Shown here piece after piece: positions 1-9,538 of a stretch of DNA of 64,000 bases (position 1 is its first letter; each line of letters opens with the position of its first letter). The notes under the pieces are model-generated. The model made no database searches, had not been told where the DNA came from, and saw only the letters and a list, made by a program, of their open reading frames with translations. The position numbers and the translations under genes are program-made. The stretch comes from Bacteroidota bacterium. GTDB lineage: Bacteria > Bacteroidota > Ignavibacteria > Palsa-1295. The stretch is taken from assembly GCA_021324685.1 (NCBI GenBank), contig JAJPIQ010000005.1, positions 162,603-226,602 of the forward strand, given 5' to 3'.

Positions 1-1089
1 AAATGGGGCGTCGCTCCACATTTTTTGAGCCGACTCTAATTCATCCCAATAAACTCCATATTTATTATCGATAATACACTCGACATGATCTCCGGTTATC
101 GCATCATGCCGAAAAATCTTTTGGCCTGGCTTCGAAGAAATTATCAGATACAACGAAACATCGTGCAGGGGATAGCCCGGCGGCGCAATAAAATTCGTGG
201 TATAGTAGGTCTGGGCCCACGCACGCACCGGCGGCATCATATCTTCGACATGGTCGCAATATGGATAATCTGCAGGAATGTTTGGACACGATGATCCGCC
301 GATCACACCTACCGGATAGTTCGAATGGACAACGGACCCTGAAACATCGTAGTCGTCGGCATTTTGCGCAAGGACGCTCTCATATTGCACGCATTGCCCT
401 CGATTCAGCGAGACCTGAAATGGAATTCCTCTTTGATAGGCAACGGAATTTTGTCCGGCCGGCCATGCGGCCGATTGGCGAAGGTCTGTCGAAGGAGTGA
501 TCGTAACGACCGTATTGTCGACGTTTGCTGTAATCGTAAACTCGGAAGGGACGTCGAACACGTACGCGCCGAATCCCTCGAACAACGCCCCATAGCCAGC
601 AACAACGTAATCGGTACCCCAGCCGACGGTAGGAACGATATACTCACCGTCGGACGTCGCTGCATTATGTGACATCACATAAACGGTAAGATCGGCATCG
701 TTCGACCAAACGTGGACCGACGTATTCTCGACCACGCCGCTCGAATTCAACTCGTACGTTTTCGGCATTGCGAACGTACCAATAGTATAGGCTTTGACAG
801 CCACCGGTGTTACTGAACCTTGTCCCAATAATTGAACGTAGGCGGTCGTATTTTTGGGCGACGTGATATAAACGCGCAAATATTTTCCGCCGAGATCCTG
901 GTCGTTATAATTTGCCGGCTGCGCCCACCAGAACTCTCGCCCCATAGCGGGCGGATGCTCTGTTTGTTTTATGATCTTATGATGAATGCGCGGCTGTTGA
1001 GCCAGGATGGAGCCGTAAGCGACTACCATCATACCCACCAGGAGGGTTAGCACACGGCTGACAGTTCGCACAGAATGAAAACGATTCAT
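1..1089 (-). CDS. IgGFc-binding-type surface protein, cut by the window edge
   Basis: The reading frame is open for 363 codons from an ATG at 1089 to the window edge, so the 3' part is missing. The N-terminus has a signal peptide (a hydrophobic run ending near LAQQ, residues about 10-28). The rest resembles the IgGFc-binding N-terminal beta-sandwich domain: blocks such as VHVWSNDADLTVYVMSHN, TVVTITPSTDL, GIPFQVSLNRGQCVQYES and a Cys-containing IGGSSCPNIP segment. A related domain occurs in the gene at 53476. In FCB bacteria such proteins are usually exported and often end in a T9SS sorting domain, but the C-terminus cannot be seen here. Its ligand is unknown. A cell-surface role is inferred from the signal peptide and domain type. 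Confidence 0.8.
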   Translation of the reverse strand, partial: MNRFHSVRTVSRVLTLLVGMMVVAYGSILAQQPRIHHKIIKQTEHPPAMGREFWWAQPANYNDQDLGGKYLRVYITSPKNTTAYVQLLGQGSVTPVAVKAYTIGTFAMPKTYELNSSGVVENTSVHVWSNDADLTVYVMSHNAATSDGEYIVPTVGWGTDYVVAGYGALFEGFGAYVFDVPSEFTITANVDNTVVTITPSTDLRQSAAWPAGQNSVAYQRGIPFQVSLNRGQCVQYESVLAQNADDYDVSGSVVHSNYPVGVIGGSSCPNIPADYPYCDHVEDMMPPVRAWAQTYYTTNFIAPPGYPLHDVSLYLIISSKPGQKIFRHDAITGDHVECIIDNKYGVYWDELESAQKMWSDAPF

Positions 1090-1410
1090 GGTCTTTTGTC
1101 CAATTATTTGAAAGCGGTAAGCAGTAAATAAATTTACCTCGAGAACAGAGATTGTTCTCTACATAGACAGCGAAGCAGAAAGGAGGACCCTCTTAAAATC
1201 TCTTCCCATGGGTCCTAAAGTTCCTTTTTTGCCTAAAGGAAGGACACATTTTTAAGCCTGAACGATTCAAAGAAGGATGCTTAAATAGTAAAACGCGGGA
1301 TCCCGGTCGGGTTACAAAAAATATTACGAATAAAAATCCAGACGTTCCTCCATATAGAACAAGAGGCGAGTAATGATACTCGCCCCTTGATTTTCGTCTA
1401 AAAAAGACAA
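1090..1410. other. Intergenic region with leader hairpins
   Basis: No gene is visible. Next to the leftward gene starting at 1089 are two inverted repeats that would lie in its leader: GAGAACA/TGTTCTC (1141-1147 and 1153-1159) and AGGACCC/GGGTCCT (1184-1190 and 1210-1216). The terminator of the gene ending at 1411 occupies the right part. Confidence 0.5.
1360..1389 (-). terminator. Rho-independent terminator of the PD40/OmpA gene
   Basis: The stem GGCGAGTA/TACTCGCC (1365-1372 and 1377-1384) has a 4-base loop and extends, after one mismatch, by CAAG/CTTG. It lies about 20 bases past the stop of the leftward gene and is followed on that strand by a T-rich stretch. Confidence 0.75.
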
Positions 1411-3963
1411 TTAGGGTGTCGCTGTGATCGGTGTCTCGACTAACACCTGAACCGTACGATTGTAATAGCGACCCTCCGGAAGATCGTTCGGGTAGAGCGG
1501 CTGAGTCTTGCCATAACCGTGCGAGGTCAGCGAACTCACATGACCCTTGATATGGCCGGCAATATCCGATTTAACCGCATTCGCGCGATTGGTCGAAAGC
1601 CTGGCATTATATTCTTCGGTCCCTAAAATATCGGTGTAACCGTTCACCGTCACATCCGAATTCGGTTGGATACGGCCGTAAACATACGTATCCAGAATCT
1701 TATGATTCCATTTCCCCATGTCGGACTTATTATACGTGAACAGGATGAGATTATAGGTCTCGAGTGTCTTACCCGTCGTGTGCGAAGCGACCATATTACT
1801 GATCGAGAATTGCTTGACATCGACGTTATCAACGTTCGAAAGCACTTCGCGCCCATTATTATCGGTGACCTTTAGCTGAACAGCCATTTTATCTTCGCCC
1901 GATGGCAATTGATTTCCCTGCGAAGAACGCCAGTTGTAGCCACTATAGGTGGTTGTGCTGAGCGGGTCCGTGATCGGGATCGTTGCCCATGGCTTGCCCT
2001 GGTAACTAATAACAAGTTCACGACTCTTGATCACCTGATCCCGAAGTCCGTTCTCAAATGTGAACCCAGCGGTTGGCGCGTCGGGACGCTTTACCGTCGT
2101 CTTATACAGCACGGGATGAATGATCTCCCACGAATCTGTCGTAAGCTCGACGCGACGGTTTTCGGCAATGCCTTCGGGAGTGGTAGGAAGCGTCGGATTT
2201 TCCGGAAGCTTGCGCGCATCGACTTTAATTCGCTCCGGTTGGATGCCCCAGATTTCGACAAGATATTTTTTAACGCTCTCGGCACGCTGACGCGAAAGGT
2301 CGATCGACATTTCGACGCTGGTGTCCTGGGAGTTTGTGCCCGTTAGCGTGATCGACGTCGAAGGATTATTCCTCATGCGCAGCCCGATGATATTCAAATA
2401 GTTGTAGTACGAATTGAGCGTACTGCTTAGAGTATCTTCCGAAAAACCGTTCGTTTGCTGAGGGCTTGTGTACAACACATAGCGGGATGGGAGCGCACTG
2501 GAGCCGGCATCGAAGAAAAGCATAGGAAGCAGCGCAAACAGGTCGATCGTCTGCTGCTCGCGAATGATGACGCCTTTGAAATTCGGAAATAGAGCCGGTT
2601 TTTCCGTCACAAGTTGCGGCGTTTCCGTTACCCAATGCACGATCGGAGGCTTTTCGTTATTCATCGGAATATCGTGCGTCCAGATACGCGAGGTATCGTT
2701 GCGCAACGGGATTTCGTCCTTCGTAGGCGGATAGGGGAAGTGATCGCCTTCCGTCGCACTGATGATATAGGGTCCCCCTAAGTTACCCTGAGCATCGCTT
2801 GAAAGCACGGCAAGATATTCGCCCGTCGCACTGTTCGTTATTTTATTATAGACCGTATCGCCTGTACGCGCATCGGTAATCACGACGTGCGCGGCAAGAT
2901 TTGCCTGAGTGTTTACATCGAACGCACGGCCCTTGAGTACGAGCGTCGGTTTTGGAGCCGGCGGGTTCGTAGCAACATAAAGATCGTACCCTCCCTGGCC
3001 TCCATCGCGATTGCTCGTGAAGAACAATACGTTACCCGAAGCCGGGATCGTAAGGAAGAAATCGTCAGCCGTGGAATTGATGGGCGGTGGAAGAGCTACA
3101 GGGTCGGTCCAGTCGGTATCGCTTGGCCCTTTCCACTCGGACTGAAATATATCATATCCTCCCATACTGCCATGACCTTCAGAGGCGAAATACAGCGTCG
3201 TTCCGTCGGCGGCCATGAATGGAGATCCGTCGAAAAGCGGAGTATTGATCTTCGAGCCGAGATTTACCGGATCGCTCCATCGTCCATCGGGAAGCTGATG
3301 ACTTACAAAAATATCGACGTTCTTTTTACTTTCGTCGCCGATCTTACCGGGGCGGTTCGAAGCAAAAAATAACTTTTTTCCATCGGGCGATATCGCCGGC
3401 TGCGACTCCCAAAGCGAAGTATTGATCGGTGCACCGACCTCATGGACGTTCTTCCAGTGCGTACCGTCAAGCGTTGCAACCCAGATATTGACATCGTTCG
3501 GCGCGCTCGTATTTCGGCTCGATGCGAAATAGATCGTTTGACCGTCGGCGGCAATTGACGCTGCACCATCGTCGGCATCGGAATTAATTTCTTCTACATT
3601 GAGCGGAGACCCCCACACCGTGTCATTGCCTTCAGAACTTGTTGTCATCCAGAAGTCCTGCCGGCGGCTCGGCTTACGGTCGGAAACGAAAAACATGGTA
3701 CGACCGTCGGCGGTGATGGTCGGGGAAAAGTCCTGGTCCGAGGAATTCACGAGTGGTCCTAAATTCTTGACCACGAGTTTTGCAAAGGGATTTTTAATAG
3801 CGCTATCCGGCGTCACCGAAGGTTTTGGCATTACCGAATCGATCGGAGGGGCAATCTTAAAAAAGCTAGCCGCAGAAGATCGGCCGGGGCTTTCCATCGA
3901 TGCGCCAAAAAACAAAAGAAGCGAAAAAACGAGGATTCGATGGGTACTGAGATGGAGCTTCAT
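1411..3963 (-). CDS. PD40 repeat protein with two OmpA-like domains
   Basis: An 850-residue exported protein. After a signal peptide (hydrophobic core about residues 9-22) come about five PD40/WD40-like blades between residues 80 and 330, each with a core like DGRTMFFVSDR, DGKKLFFASNRPG or SGNVLFFTSNRDG. A CarboxypepD_reg/CNA-like segment (about 335-410) follows. Then there are two OmpA C-terminal-like domains: one near 490-620 with the helix motif LSRQRAESVKKYL and ENRRVEL, and one near 730-845 with LSTNRANAVKSD and NRTVQV. They are separated by an Ig-like linker. OmpA_C domains bind peptidoglycan, so an outer-membrane or periplasmic anchor is likely. The double-OmpA tail is related to that of the gene at 47013. 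It is divergent from the gene at 4761 across 797 bases. Confidence 0.88.
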   Translation of the reverse strand: MKLHLSTHRILVFSLLLFFGASMESPGRSSAASFFKIAPPIDSVMPKPSVTPDSAIKNPFAKLVVKNLGPLVNSSDQDFSPTITADGRTMFFVSDRKPSRRQDFWMTTSSEGNDTVWGSPLNVEEINSDADDGAASIAADGQTIYFASSRNTSAPNDVNIWVATLDGTHWKNVHEVGAPINTSLWESQPAISPDGKKLFFASNRPGKIGDESKKNVDIFVSHQLPDGRWSDPVNLGSKINTPLFDGSPFMAADGTTLYFASEGHGSMGGYDIFQSEWKGPSDTDWTDPVALPPPINSTADDFFLTIPASGNVLFFTSNRDGGQGGYDLYVATNPPAPKPTLVLKGRAFDVNTQANLAAHVVITDARTGDTVYNKITNSATGEYLAVLSSDAQGNLGGPYIISATEGDHFPYPPTKDEIPLRNDTSRIWTHDIPMNNEKPPIVHWVTETPQLVTEKPALFPNFKGVIIREQQTIDLFALLPMLFFDAGSSALPSRYVLYTSPQQTNGFSEDTLSSTLNSYYNYLNIIGLRMRNNPSTSITLTGTNSQDTSVEMSIDLSRQRAESVKKYLVEIWGIQPERIKVDARKLPENPTLPTTPEGIAENRRVELTTDSWEIIHPVLYKTTVKRPDAPTAGFTFENGLRDQVIKSRELVISYQGKPWATIPITDPLSTTTYSGYNWRSSQGNQLPSGEDKMAVQLKVTDNNGREVLSNVDNVDVKQFSISNMVASHTTGKTLETYNLILFTYNKSDMGKWNHKILDTYVYGRIQPNSDVTVNGYTDILGTEEYNARLSTNRANAVKSDIAGHIKGHVSSLTSHGYGKTQPLYPNDLPEGRYYNRTVQVLVETPITATP

Positions 3964-4760
3964 GTGTTATTTGAATTCAGTCACGAAAAAAGAGAAATCC
4001 TTCTTGGAATTCGTCTTCGGTAAGCAGAGAAGCCGAAGGCGAATCCTGAATAAATTTGCAGCAGAGTTCTTACGGATAGGCGACGGTCCGCAGCCTTCCC
4101 GGTACAGAGAAAGACCGATCCATGATCGTCGCATGGTCACCCGGCTTCGCAACAAACGCCGGAACGACACTTCACCAAAAGAAAGCAGCCGATTGTGAAC
4201 GCCCTGTCACCGGATTGGTTCAAAAGGCGGGAAGAACGAAGGATCGATCTTACGATTGCGAAAATAATACTATTTTTCAGAAGAAGCAAGGAAAATGGCT
4301 GATTTTTGCAAAATTTATCAAAAATATTACCCACAATTCAACACAGTCTTTACTTTATCCTACACATATATAAATTTTCGTGGAAATGTGAAACCGTACC
4401 TCATCGGGCAAAGTTTGACTTTTCCCTTTCGGTTCATTTCTGATGAATTGAATCGGGCTTTGCCCCCTAAAGCTACTATCGTGATCATGCCGTTGCCCCG
4501 ATCACACAGAACCGCAAGTGAGCAATCACAGTGCTCCGGCGATCCACTTCTTTTGACATTCCGCATGCCCGCGTGACACTGAAGAGCGAAGGTCGCTTTT
4601 CGGTCAAACGATTTTGGATCACAACGCGCTCTTCGTATGCCCCGAAGAGGTGCGTGTAAGAAAACATCGAACGAGAAAGGACACCGAGAAGCGATCTGAT
4701 TTATCGGATTCGTAATGAATCAGACTTCACCTTGCTCTGTTCCAAAATGGCTCTGTATCT
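3964..4760. other. Long divergent intergenic region
   Basis: There are 797 bases without a convincing gene between two divergent surface-protein genes. The middle (about 4260-4450) is AT-rich. On the minus strand a TATTTTTG sequence (4319-4326 on the plus strand as CAAAAATA) matches the Bacteroidota -7 consensus TAnnTTTG, but it would give a leader of over 350 bases. An inverted repeat GGGCAAAG/CTTTGCCC lies at 4406-4413 and 4458-4465. The short open frames here have no recognisable product. Confidence 0.45.
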
Positions 4761-7700
4761 ATGAGACTTCGAACGATCCCGTTTCCCATTCGAACACGAA
4801 CCCATCGCGTCCGCCGATGCATCTTGGCGCTTGCGACGTTTGTCCTTCTTGCGGCTGCAAATAGTTCCGCCAACGCCGTCTGGAAGCCGTGGCAGATCAA
4901 TACGCCGCGCGATACCTTTTACGTCAATGCCAAAAATCATGAGTGGACGACTTCGAACCAGTCGGTCGAGCTCGGCGTGCGGACGATCTTTTACTTCAGC
5001 GGAACGTTCGGGATTTTTCCCTGGCAGGACTCCGCCGGCTTCGATGCGCGCTATCTGTATAGCGACAACGCCTGGTCGAACGCGCCGTTTCCGCTCGCGA
5101 ACCCTCCGTCCTGGAACGGGACCAGCTACCAGGTCTATCTTCAGGTCGATACCAATAGCTCCGACCCGTCTTCCGGCAGTGGGATCCGCATCAACGAAGC
5201 GGGATATCAGGCGGACCACGAGTACACGGCGATCTATGGCGGCACGGGCGACCGTTACGCGTTTCGCATTTACGACCGCATCAGCGAAGACCCAAGCTAC
5301 TCCGATTACTCCATTGCGACCGGCGGCGTCCATATCCATATGGCGCGCTTTACCGCCGGCGTGGCCCTCGAATATGCGAGCCTTTCGTTCCCCGTCACCA
5401 ATGTCGGGGAGCGGTCCACGCTACTCGACTCGATCGAAAGCTACGGCCTCGATCCGTTGAACGTCGATAGCGTCTGGATCTCCGGCGTACGTTCGAGCGA
5501 TTTTAGTTTTACTTCCCAAAGCGGAAACCAGTTCGTGCTCCCGACGGAAACGACGAACGCGTTCGCCATCTCCTTCGCGCCCTCGATCCCGGACTCGACC
5601 AGCATCGACACGCTCTATATTCGTTCGAAGAATGCCGATCCGGCTCATCGGATCATCCGCATCGTTCTTGTGGGGACCGGCGCCGCCCCCAGCGGCGCGA
5701 TCGGACCGAACGAGATCGACTTCGGATTGCAGCGCGTCGGCGTCCCGACGTCCCCGCAGTATGTCTATATTTTCAATTCGGGGAACGCGCCGTTCGTCAT
5801 TGCCGACACAGCATTCCTTCCCGCCGGAGCGTTCTGCACCTACTCGCATGTGCCCGATACGATCGGCGCGGAGTCCAAAGGGATCCCGGGCCGCGGGCAG
5901 TTCTCGTTTTCCTTCACGCCCCGGGCCGCCACGAGCTACAGCACCATCGCACAACTGAAAACGAACCAGGGGGTCACGCAGATCCTCCTGACTGGGCAGG
6001 GCGCGATGCCGGACTTCCGGATGACCGATTCCAGCCTGAATTTTGGAACGCTCTTTACCGGGAACGATACCGTGCTCTACGATACCGTCCGTAACGTTGG
6101 GAACTGGACGGCGCACGTGACGCTCGCCCAAATGGGCTGCCAGAACCCGCAGTTCTTCTCGTTCTCGCCGCCGGACCAGGATTTTTATCTTGCGGCCGGC
6201 GCTTCGCGCATCTACGCCATTACGTTCCGGCCCGGAACGACCACCCATGCCACGCTCCGCGCGTGCCTCACCTTTTATTTCGACGACGCGACGGCGCCCA
6301 AATCGATCGATCTCGTTGGGATCGAAAAACAGCGGGAAATCAAGTACGACGATTCGGTCATCGACTTCGGGACCGTTAAAATTGGCAACAAAGGCTTCGA
6401 TACGCTGGGCGTCATGAATTCGAGCGGCTACAGCGCTACGTTCACCGATGCGTTGGCGACGAACAATCCGGTGCTCGAATTCGCCGCTTCGCACCGGATC
6501 GATTCCGGATGGTTCCGAGCCGGGCGAGATTCCGTTCCGCTCGTGTTTCAGCCCGTCTTCCATGGCCCGGCGAGCGCGGAACTTTATCTACATGCCAACG
6601 GACAGGACGATTCCGTTCGACTGATCGGGTTCGGCGCCGTCACGGCACCCGTCTTCACGCCCGATTCGATCTACTATCAGGCCTGTAAGGTCACCACGCA
6701 GAATTACGGCTCGACCGTCCTTAGCGATACGGGCGATTATCCGCTCTACATTTGCAACTTACAGATCGTCGGTCCGGACGCCGGCGAATTCTCGCTCTAT
6801 CCGCTCCAGCATCCGTTGCCGGATACCGTGCGTGCCGGCGGCCTCGATAAGCGGACGTTCGGTGTGAACTTTACGACCAACGTGCTGACCGGCCAGGACC
6901 ATACCGCAACGCTCATCGTCGAATATTGCGACGGAAGCTCCGACAGCGTCCATTTGCGCGCCAAAGAGGCCGATCAGTACATTCAATTTTGTTCGCAATC
7001 GATCGATTTCGGCACCGTGCGCGTCGGCCGCACCGCGGACTCCAATGCCTGCTTCTGGAATAATGCGCTGATCGCATTCCCCGATTCGAGCGTGTGGATC
7101 ACCCCGGCGGGCGGAGTATTCTCGGTGGCCCAGGACTCCCTGATGGTCCCGGCAAACGCACGGGCCTTCGACCTCGTGACGTTCCGGCCGAACCATCGCG
7201 GACTCTTCACCGGGTATTTACACTCCAAGGGTGAGTATTTCAAGGACGATTCGATCCCGGTCACCGGCATTGGCGTACAATCCGTTGCCGCGCTTTCGTA
7301 TCACTGGCTCGACTTCGGCAAAGTTCCGCTCCAGGTCTCGAGCCTGGGGCAGGCGCTCTGGCTCAAGGATTCCGGCGACTTCCCGCTCGTCGCCAACGTC
7401 CAGAAAATTAACGACCCCTATCAGGAGTTTACCGTTACGCTCGATACGGGAACTTCTGTCGTCCCCGTCGATCCGACGGCACAGGCAAAGGTCGGGATCG
7501 GAGATTCGGTCGTCTTCTCGATCACGTTCACTCCCCAGCGCCAGGCACTCCCCGACCATGAATCGGAACTCGTATTTACCTACGATAATGGCTCGAGCGA
7601 TACGGTTCACCTTGTGGGTCGAGATCGTTCGGACTATCTCGCCTTCGACCGGGACACGCTCGATTTCGGCAAAGTGCGTTTGGGAACGACTCCGCCCTCG

Positions 7701-8984
7701 CGTACGGTCCGCCTGTTGAACACCAGTGATACCACGCTCCTGGCAAAGAATGTGACGGCGCCGAATAGCCCGTTTTCGGCCACCATCACCACTCCCATTT
7801 CAGTCGATTCGAATGGCTCGTCCCCGATCCAGGTCGGGTTCATTCCGCAGTCCATCGGTAATTTTAGTTCTATTATGACGGGCGAGGGCGTTCCCTTTAA
7901 ATCCGGATTTGGCGACACCGTCGTTCTTACAGGGACCGGCGCCGCGCCGATTCCGCAGCTTTCGGTCGATACGCTCGATTTCGGAACCATTGCGCTCGGA
8001 CGGTCGGTCGCGCGGACGTTTACGCTCGCTAATAATGGGAACTGGCCGCTCGCCGTAACGTCCGCACCGGTCGCGGGCACGAACGCCGCGGACTTTACCG
8101 CGCTCCTTCCGGCCGATACGACGATCGCCGACAGCGAAGCTACGACCTACACCGTGACCTACCGTGCGACCACGCCGCGCCAGCTGACCCCGCGCACCGG
8201 CATGATCACCTGGACGATGGACGACGGTTCCCAGTTTACCCTCTATCTGATCGCCCGCGATGTGCCACCCATCTCCGTAAAGCTCGGCTTTCCGCATGCC
8301 TATTTTGGCCGGCCCGGAGATAAGGTGGCGGCCGAACTCGATCTTCAGAACTTCGTTCCGGACACGGCGAAGATCGATTCGATCGTGGGAACGATCACGT
8401 ACGATCCCTCCATCGTCGATCTCAAACAGTTCGGCGCGGCGGATACCTCGCTCAAACTCCAGTCCATCGAGCAGCCGGGAACCCTCCAGTTCAAGCTGGC
8501 TTCGGACTCCCTGCTGACCCATCCGAAGCCCCTGCTCAACTTCACGTTCCAGTTTCACCTGGACCTCTCGGACGGCGCGAGCACGCCCTTTATCAGCCTC
8601 GACACGCTGCCGGACACGAAGGAAGCCGTCGTGACCGATGCGCGGACGACGATCTTCCTCGATTCGACCTGTGGAACGATTCATTTGATCAGCGACGCTC
8701 CGCCGATCGCGAACTTCGTACGCCAAAACTCACCGAATCCGTTCGGCATTGTGAGCGCGACGACCACAGTCCCGTTCGATGTCGGTACGGATAATACGAT
8801 GGTCACGATCCGCATTCTGGACCCCACGGGCCGCGAGATCCTGCGTCCGGTGGACGCCCAGGCGTTTCAACGCGGCCGTTACGAGGTCTCGATCGACGCG
8901 AATACGCTGCACCCCGGCGTCTATTTCTACGAATTCCGCGCCGGCACGGACGAGCCACAGATGCTGAAAATGGTCGTGGAATAA
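4761..8984 (+). CDS. Choice-of-anchor D repeat protein with T9SS type A sorting domain
   Basis: A 1407-residue secreted protein. The N-terminus has basic residues and then a hydrophobic signal (about residues 14-32). The body contains about nine repeats of roughly 105-115 residues with the choice-of-anchor-D/ASPM-SPD-2-Hydin core, for example IDFGTVKIGNKG, IDFGTVRVGRT, LDFGKVRLGTT and LDFGTIALGRS, each followed by a V.N.G-type strand and a 'FxPxxxG' closing strand. A cohesin-like beta-sandwich follows (about 1170-1300). The last about 85 residues form a T9SS type A sorting domain: QNSPNPFG near its start, then a TGREIL strand, LHPGVYFYEF, and a basic/hydrophobic end. Such cargo is exported by T9SS and cleaved or attached at the surface. 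Function is unknown; adhesive or structural is plausible. GC is high throughout, giving long antisense shadow frames. Confidence 0.9.
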   Translation: MRLRTIPFPIRTRTHRVRRCILALATFVLLAAANSSANAVWKPWQINTPRDTFYVNAKNHEWTTSNQSVELGVRTIFYFSGTFGIFPWQDSAGFDARYLYSDNAWSNAPFPLANPPSWNGTSYQVYLQVDTNSSDPSSGSGIRINEAGYQADHEYTAIYGGTGDRYAFRIYDRISEDPSYSDYSIATGGVHIHMARFTAGVALEYASLSFPVTNVGERSTLLDSIESYGLDPLNVDSVWISGVRSSDFSFTSQSGNQFVLPTETTNAFAISFAPSIPDSTSIDTLYIRSKNADPAHRIIRIVLVGTGAAPSGAIGPNEIDFGLQRVGVPTSPQYVYIFNSGNAPFVIADTAFLPAGAFCTYSHVPDTIGAESKGIPGRGQFSFSFTPRAATSYSTIAQLKTNQGVTQILLTGQGAMPDFRMTDSSLNFGTLFTGNDTVLYDTVRNVGNWTAHVTLAQMGCQNPQFFSFSPPDQDFYLAAGASRIYAITFRPGTTTHATLRACLTFYFDDATAPKSIDLVGIEKQREIKYDDSVIDFGTVKIGNKGFDTLGVMNSSGYSATFTDALATNNPVLEFAASHRIDSGWFRAGRDSVPLVFQPVFHGPASAELYLHANGQDDSVRLIGFGAVTAPVFTPDSIYYQACKVTTQNYGSTVLSDTGDYPLYICNLQIVGPDAGEFSLYPLQHPLPDTVRAGGLDKRTFGVNFTTNVLTGQDHTATLIVEYCDGSSDSVHLRAKEADQYIQFCSQSIDFGTVRVGRTADSNACFWNNALIAFPDSSVWITPAGGVFSVAQDSLMVPANARAFDLVTFRPNHRGLFTGYLHSKGEYFKDDSIPVTGIGVQSVAALSYHWLDFGKVPLQVSSLGQALWLKDSGDFPLVANVQKINDPYQEFTVTLDTGTSVVPVDPTAQAKVGIGDSVVFSITFTPQRQALPDHESELVFTYDNGSSDTVHLVGRDRSDYLAFDRDTLDFGKVRLGTTPPSRTVRLLNTSDTTLLAKNVTAPNSPFSATITTPISVDSNGSSPIQVGFIPQSIGNFSSIMTGEGVPFKSGFGDTVVLTGTGAAPIPQLSVDTLDFGTIALGRSVARTFTLANNGNWPLAVTSAPVAGTNAADFTALLPADTTIADSEATTYTVTYRATTPRQLTPRTGMITWTMDDGSQFTLYLIARDVPPISVKLGFPHAYFGRPGDKVAAELDLQNFVPDTAKIDSIVGTITYDPSIVDLKQFGAADTSLKLQSIEQPGTLQFKLASDSLLTHPKPLLNFTFQFHLDLSDGASTPFISLDTLPDTKEAVVTDARTTIFLDSTCGTIHLISDAPPIANFVRQNSPNPFGIVSATTTVPFDVGTDNTMVTIRILDPTGREILRPVDAQAFQRGRYEVSIDANTLHPGVYFYEFRAGTDEPQMLKMVVE

Positions 8985-9022
8985 GGCGGCAAGCGCCACC
9001 ATTGATGTATTTCATCGACTAG

Positions 9023-9048
9023 CCTGCCCTCGACCGATCGAGGGCAGG
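9023..9048 (+). terminator. Strong hairpin after the anchor-D gene
   Basis: A perfect 11-bp stem CCTGCCCTCGA/TCGAGGGCAGG with loop CCGA begins 38 bases after the stop codon. No T tract follows, so it may act as a transcript-end stabiliser or a factor-assisted terminator rather than a classic intrinsic one. Confidence 0.55.
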
Positions 9049-9138
9049 AATACGGCCCTTAAACGTTTATAAAGTTTCAATCGCCCACAAGGGCAAACGG
9101 TTGTCAGCTCTTCCCTGGCGAAGGTACAGCATTCCTTT

Positions 9139-9166
9139 TTGCACCCTTGGAAGGAATTCGTATATC
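9139..9166 (+). promoter_or_regulatory. Candidate promoter TTGCAC-N16-TATATC
   Basis: TTGCAC (9139-9144) and TATATC (9161-9166) are 16 bases apart. This resembles a sigma70 promoter reading toward the propeller gene. The ATG is about 365 bases downstream, so a long leader or a separate short transcript would follow. Confidence 0.35.
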
Positions 9167-9538
9167 TTCGGCAATTTCATTTGGATTTCCGACAATGTTT
9201 TGCGATAGACATCGAACTCGATGACGGCTATTTCCAACCTCGAAATATTTTATTGATGCCTGATATTTTCATCGGCCGTGAGAAAAATATCGCTAATCCA
9301 TCCCGACGATTTCCCTGAATGAAATTGTTGCATGATGAGTGTGTTCCGGAGGATTGGAAGGAATGTAGCACGGAACATGAGGTCGTATCGATTGCCGAAA
9401 TGGGGTGAAAGGGAATTAAAAATGCCGAATGCGCCAAGCCGTTCAGGCCGAAGTTGGCACGGAATGGTTTCCTTCAGGTCACTCCGATTTCCCAGCTCCC
9501 ATGGGCACGAATGCAATAAATTCCCATGTTCCACTTGT

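Larger units (their letters stand above)
8985..9538. other. Intergenic region before the propeller gene
   Basis: 554 bases hold the hairpin at 9023-9048 and a sigma70-like promoter at 9139-9166. An open frame is continuous with the downstream gene back to an ATG at 9332, but the added 69 residues are basic, lack a domain and would bury the signal peptide, so I treat this as untranslated. Confidence 0.5.

Noticed and set aside
3967..4700. Short open frames in the 797-base divergent gap
   Set aside because: No signal, domain or start context; composition is like non-coding DNA.
5421..6563. A 380-codon minus-strand open frame in the anchor-D gene
   Set aside because: It is a shadow of the repetitive anchor-D protein, Arg/Asp-rich, with no start context.
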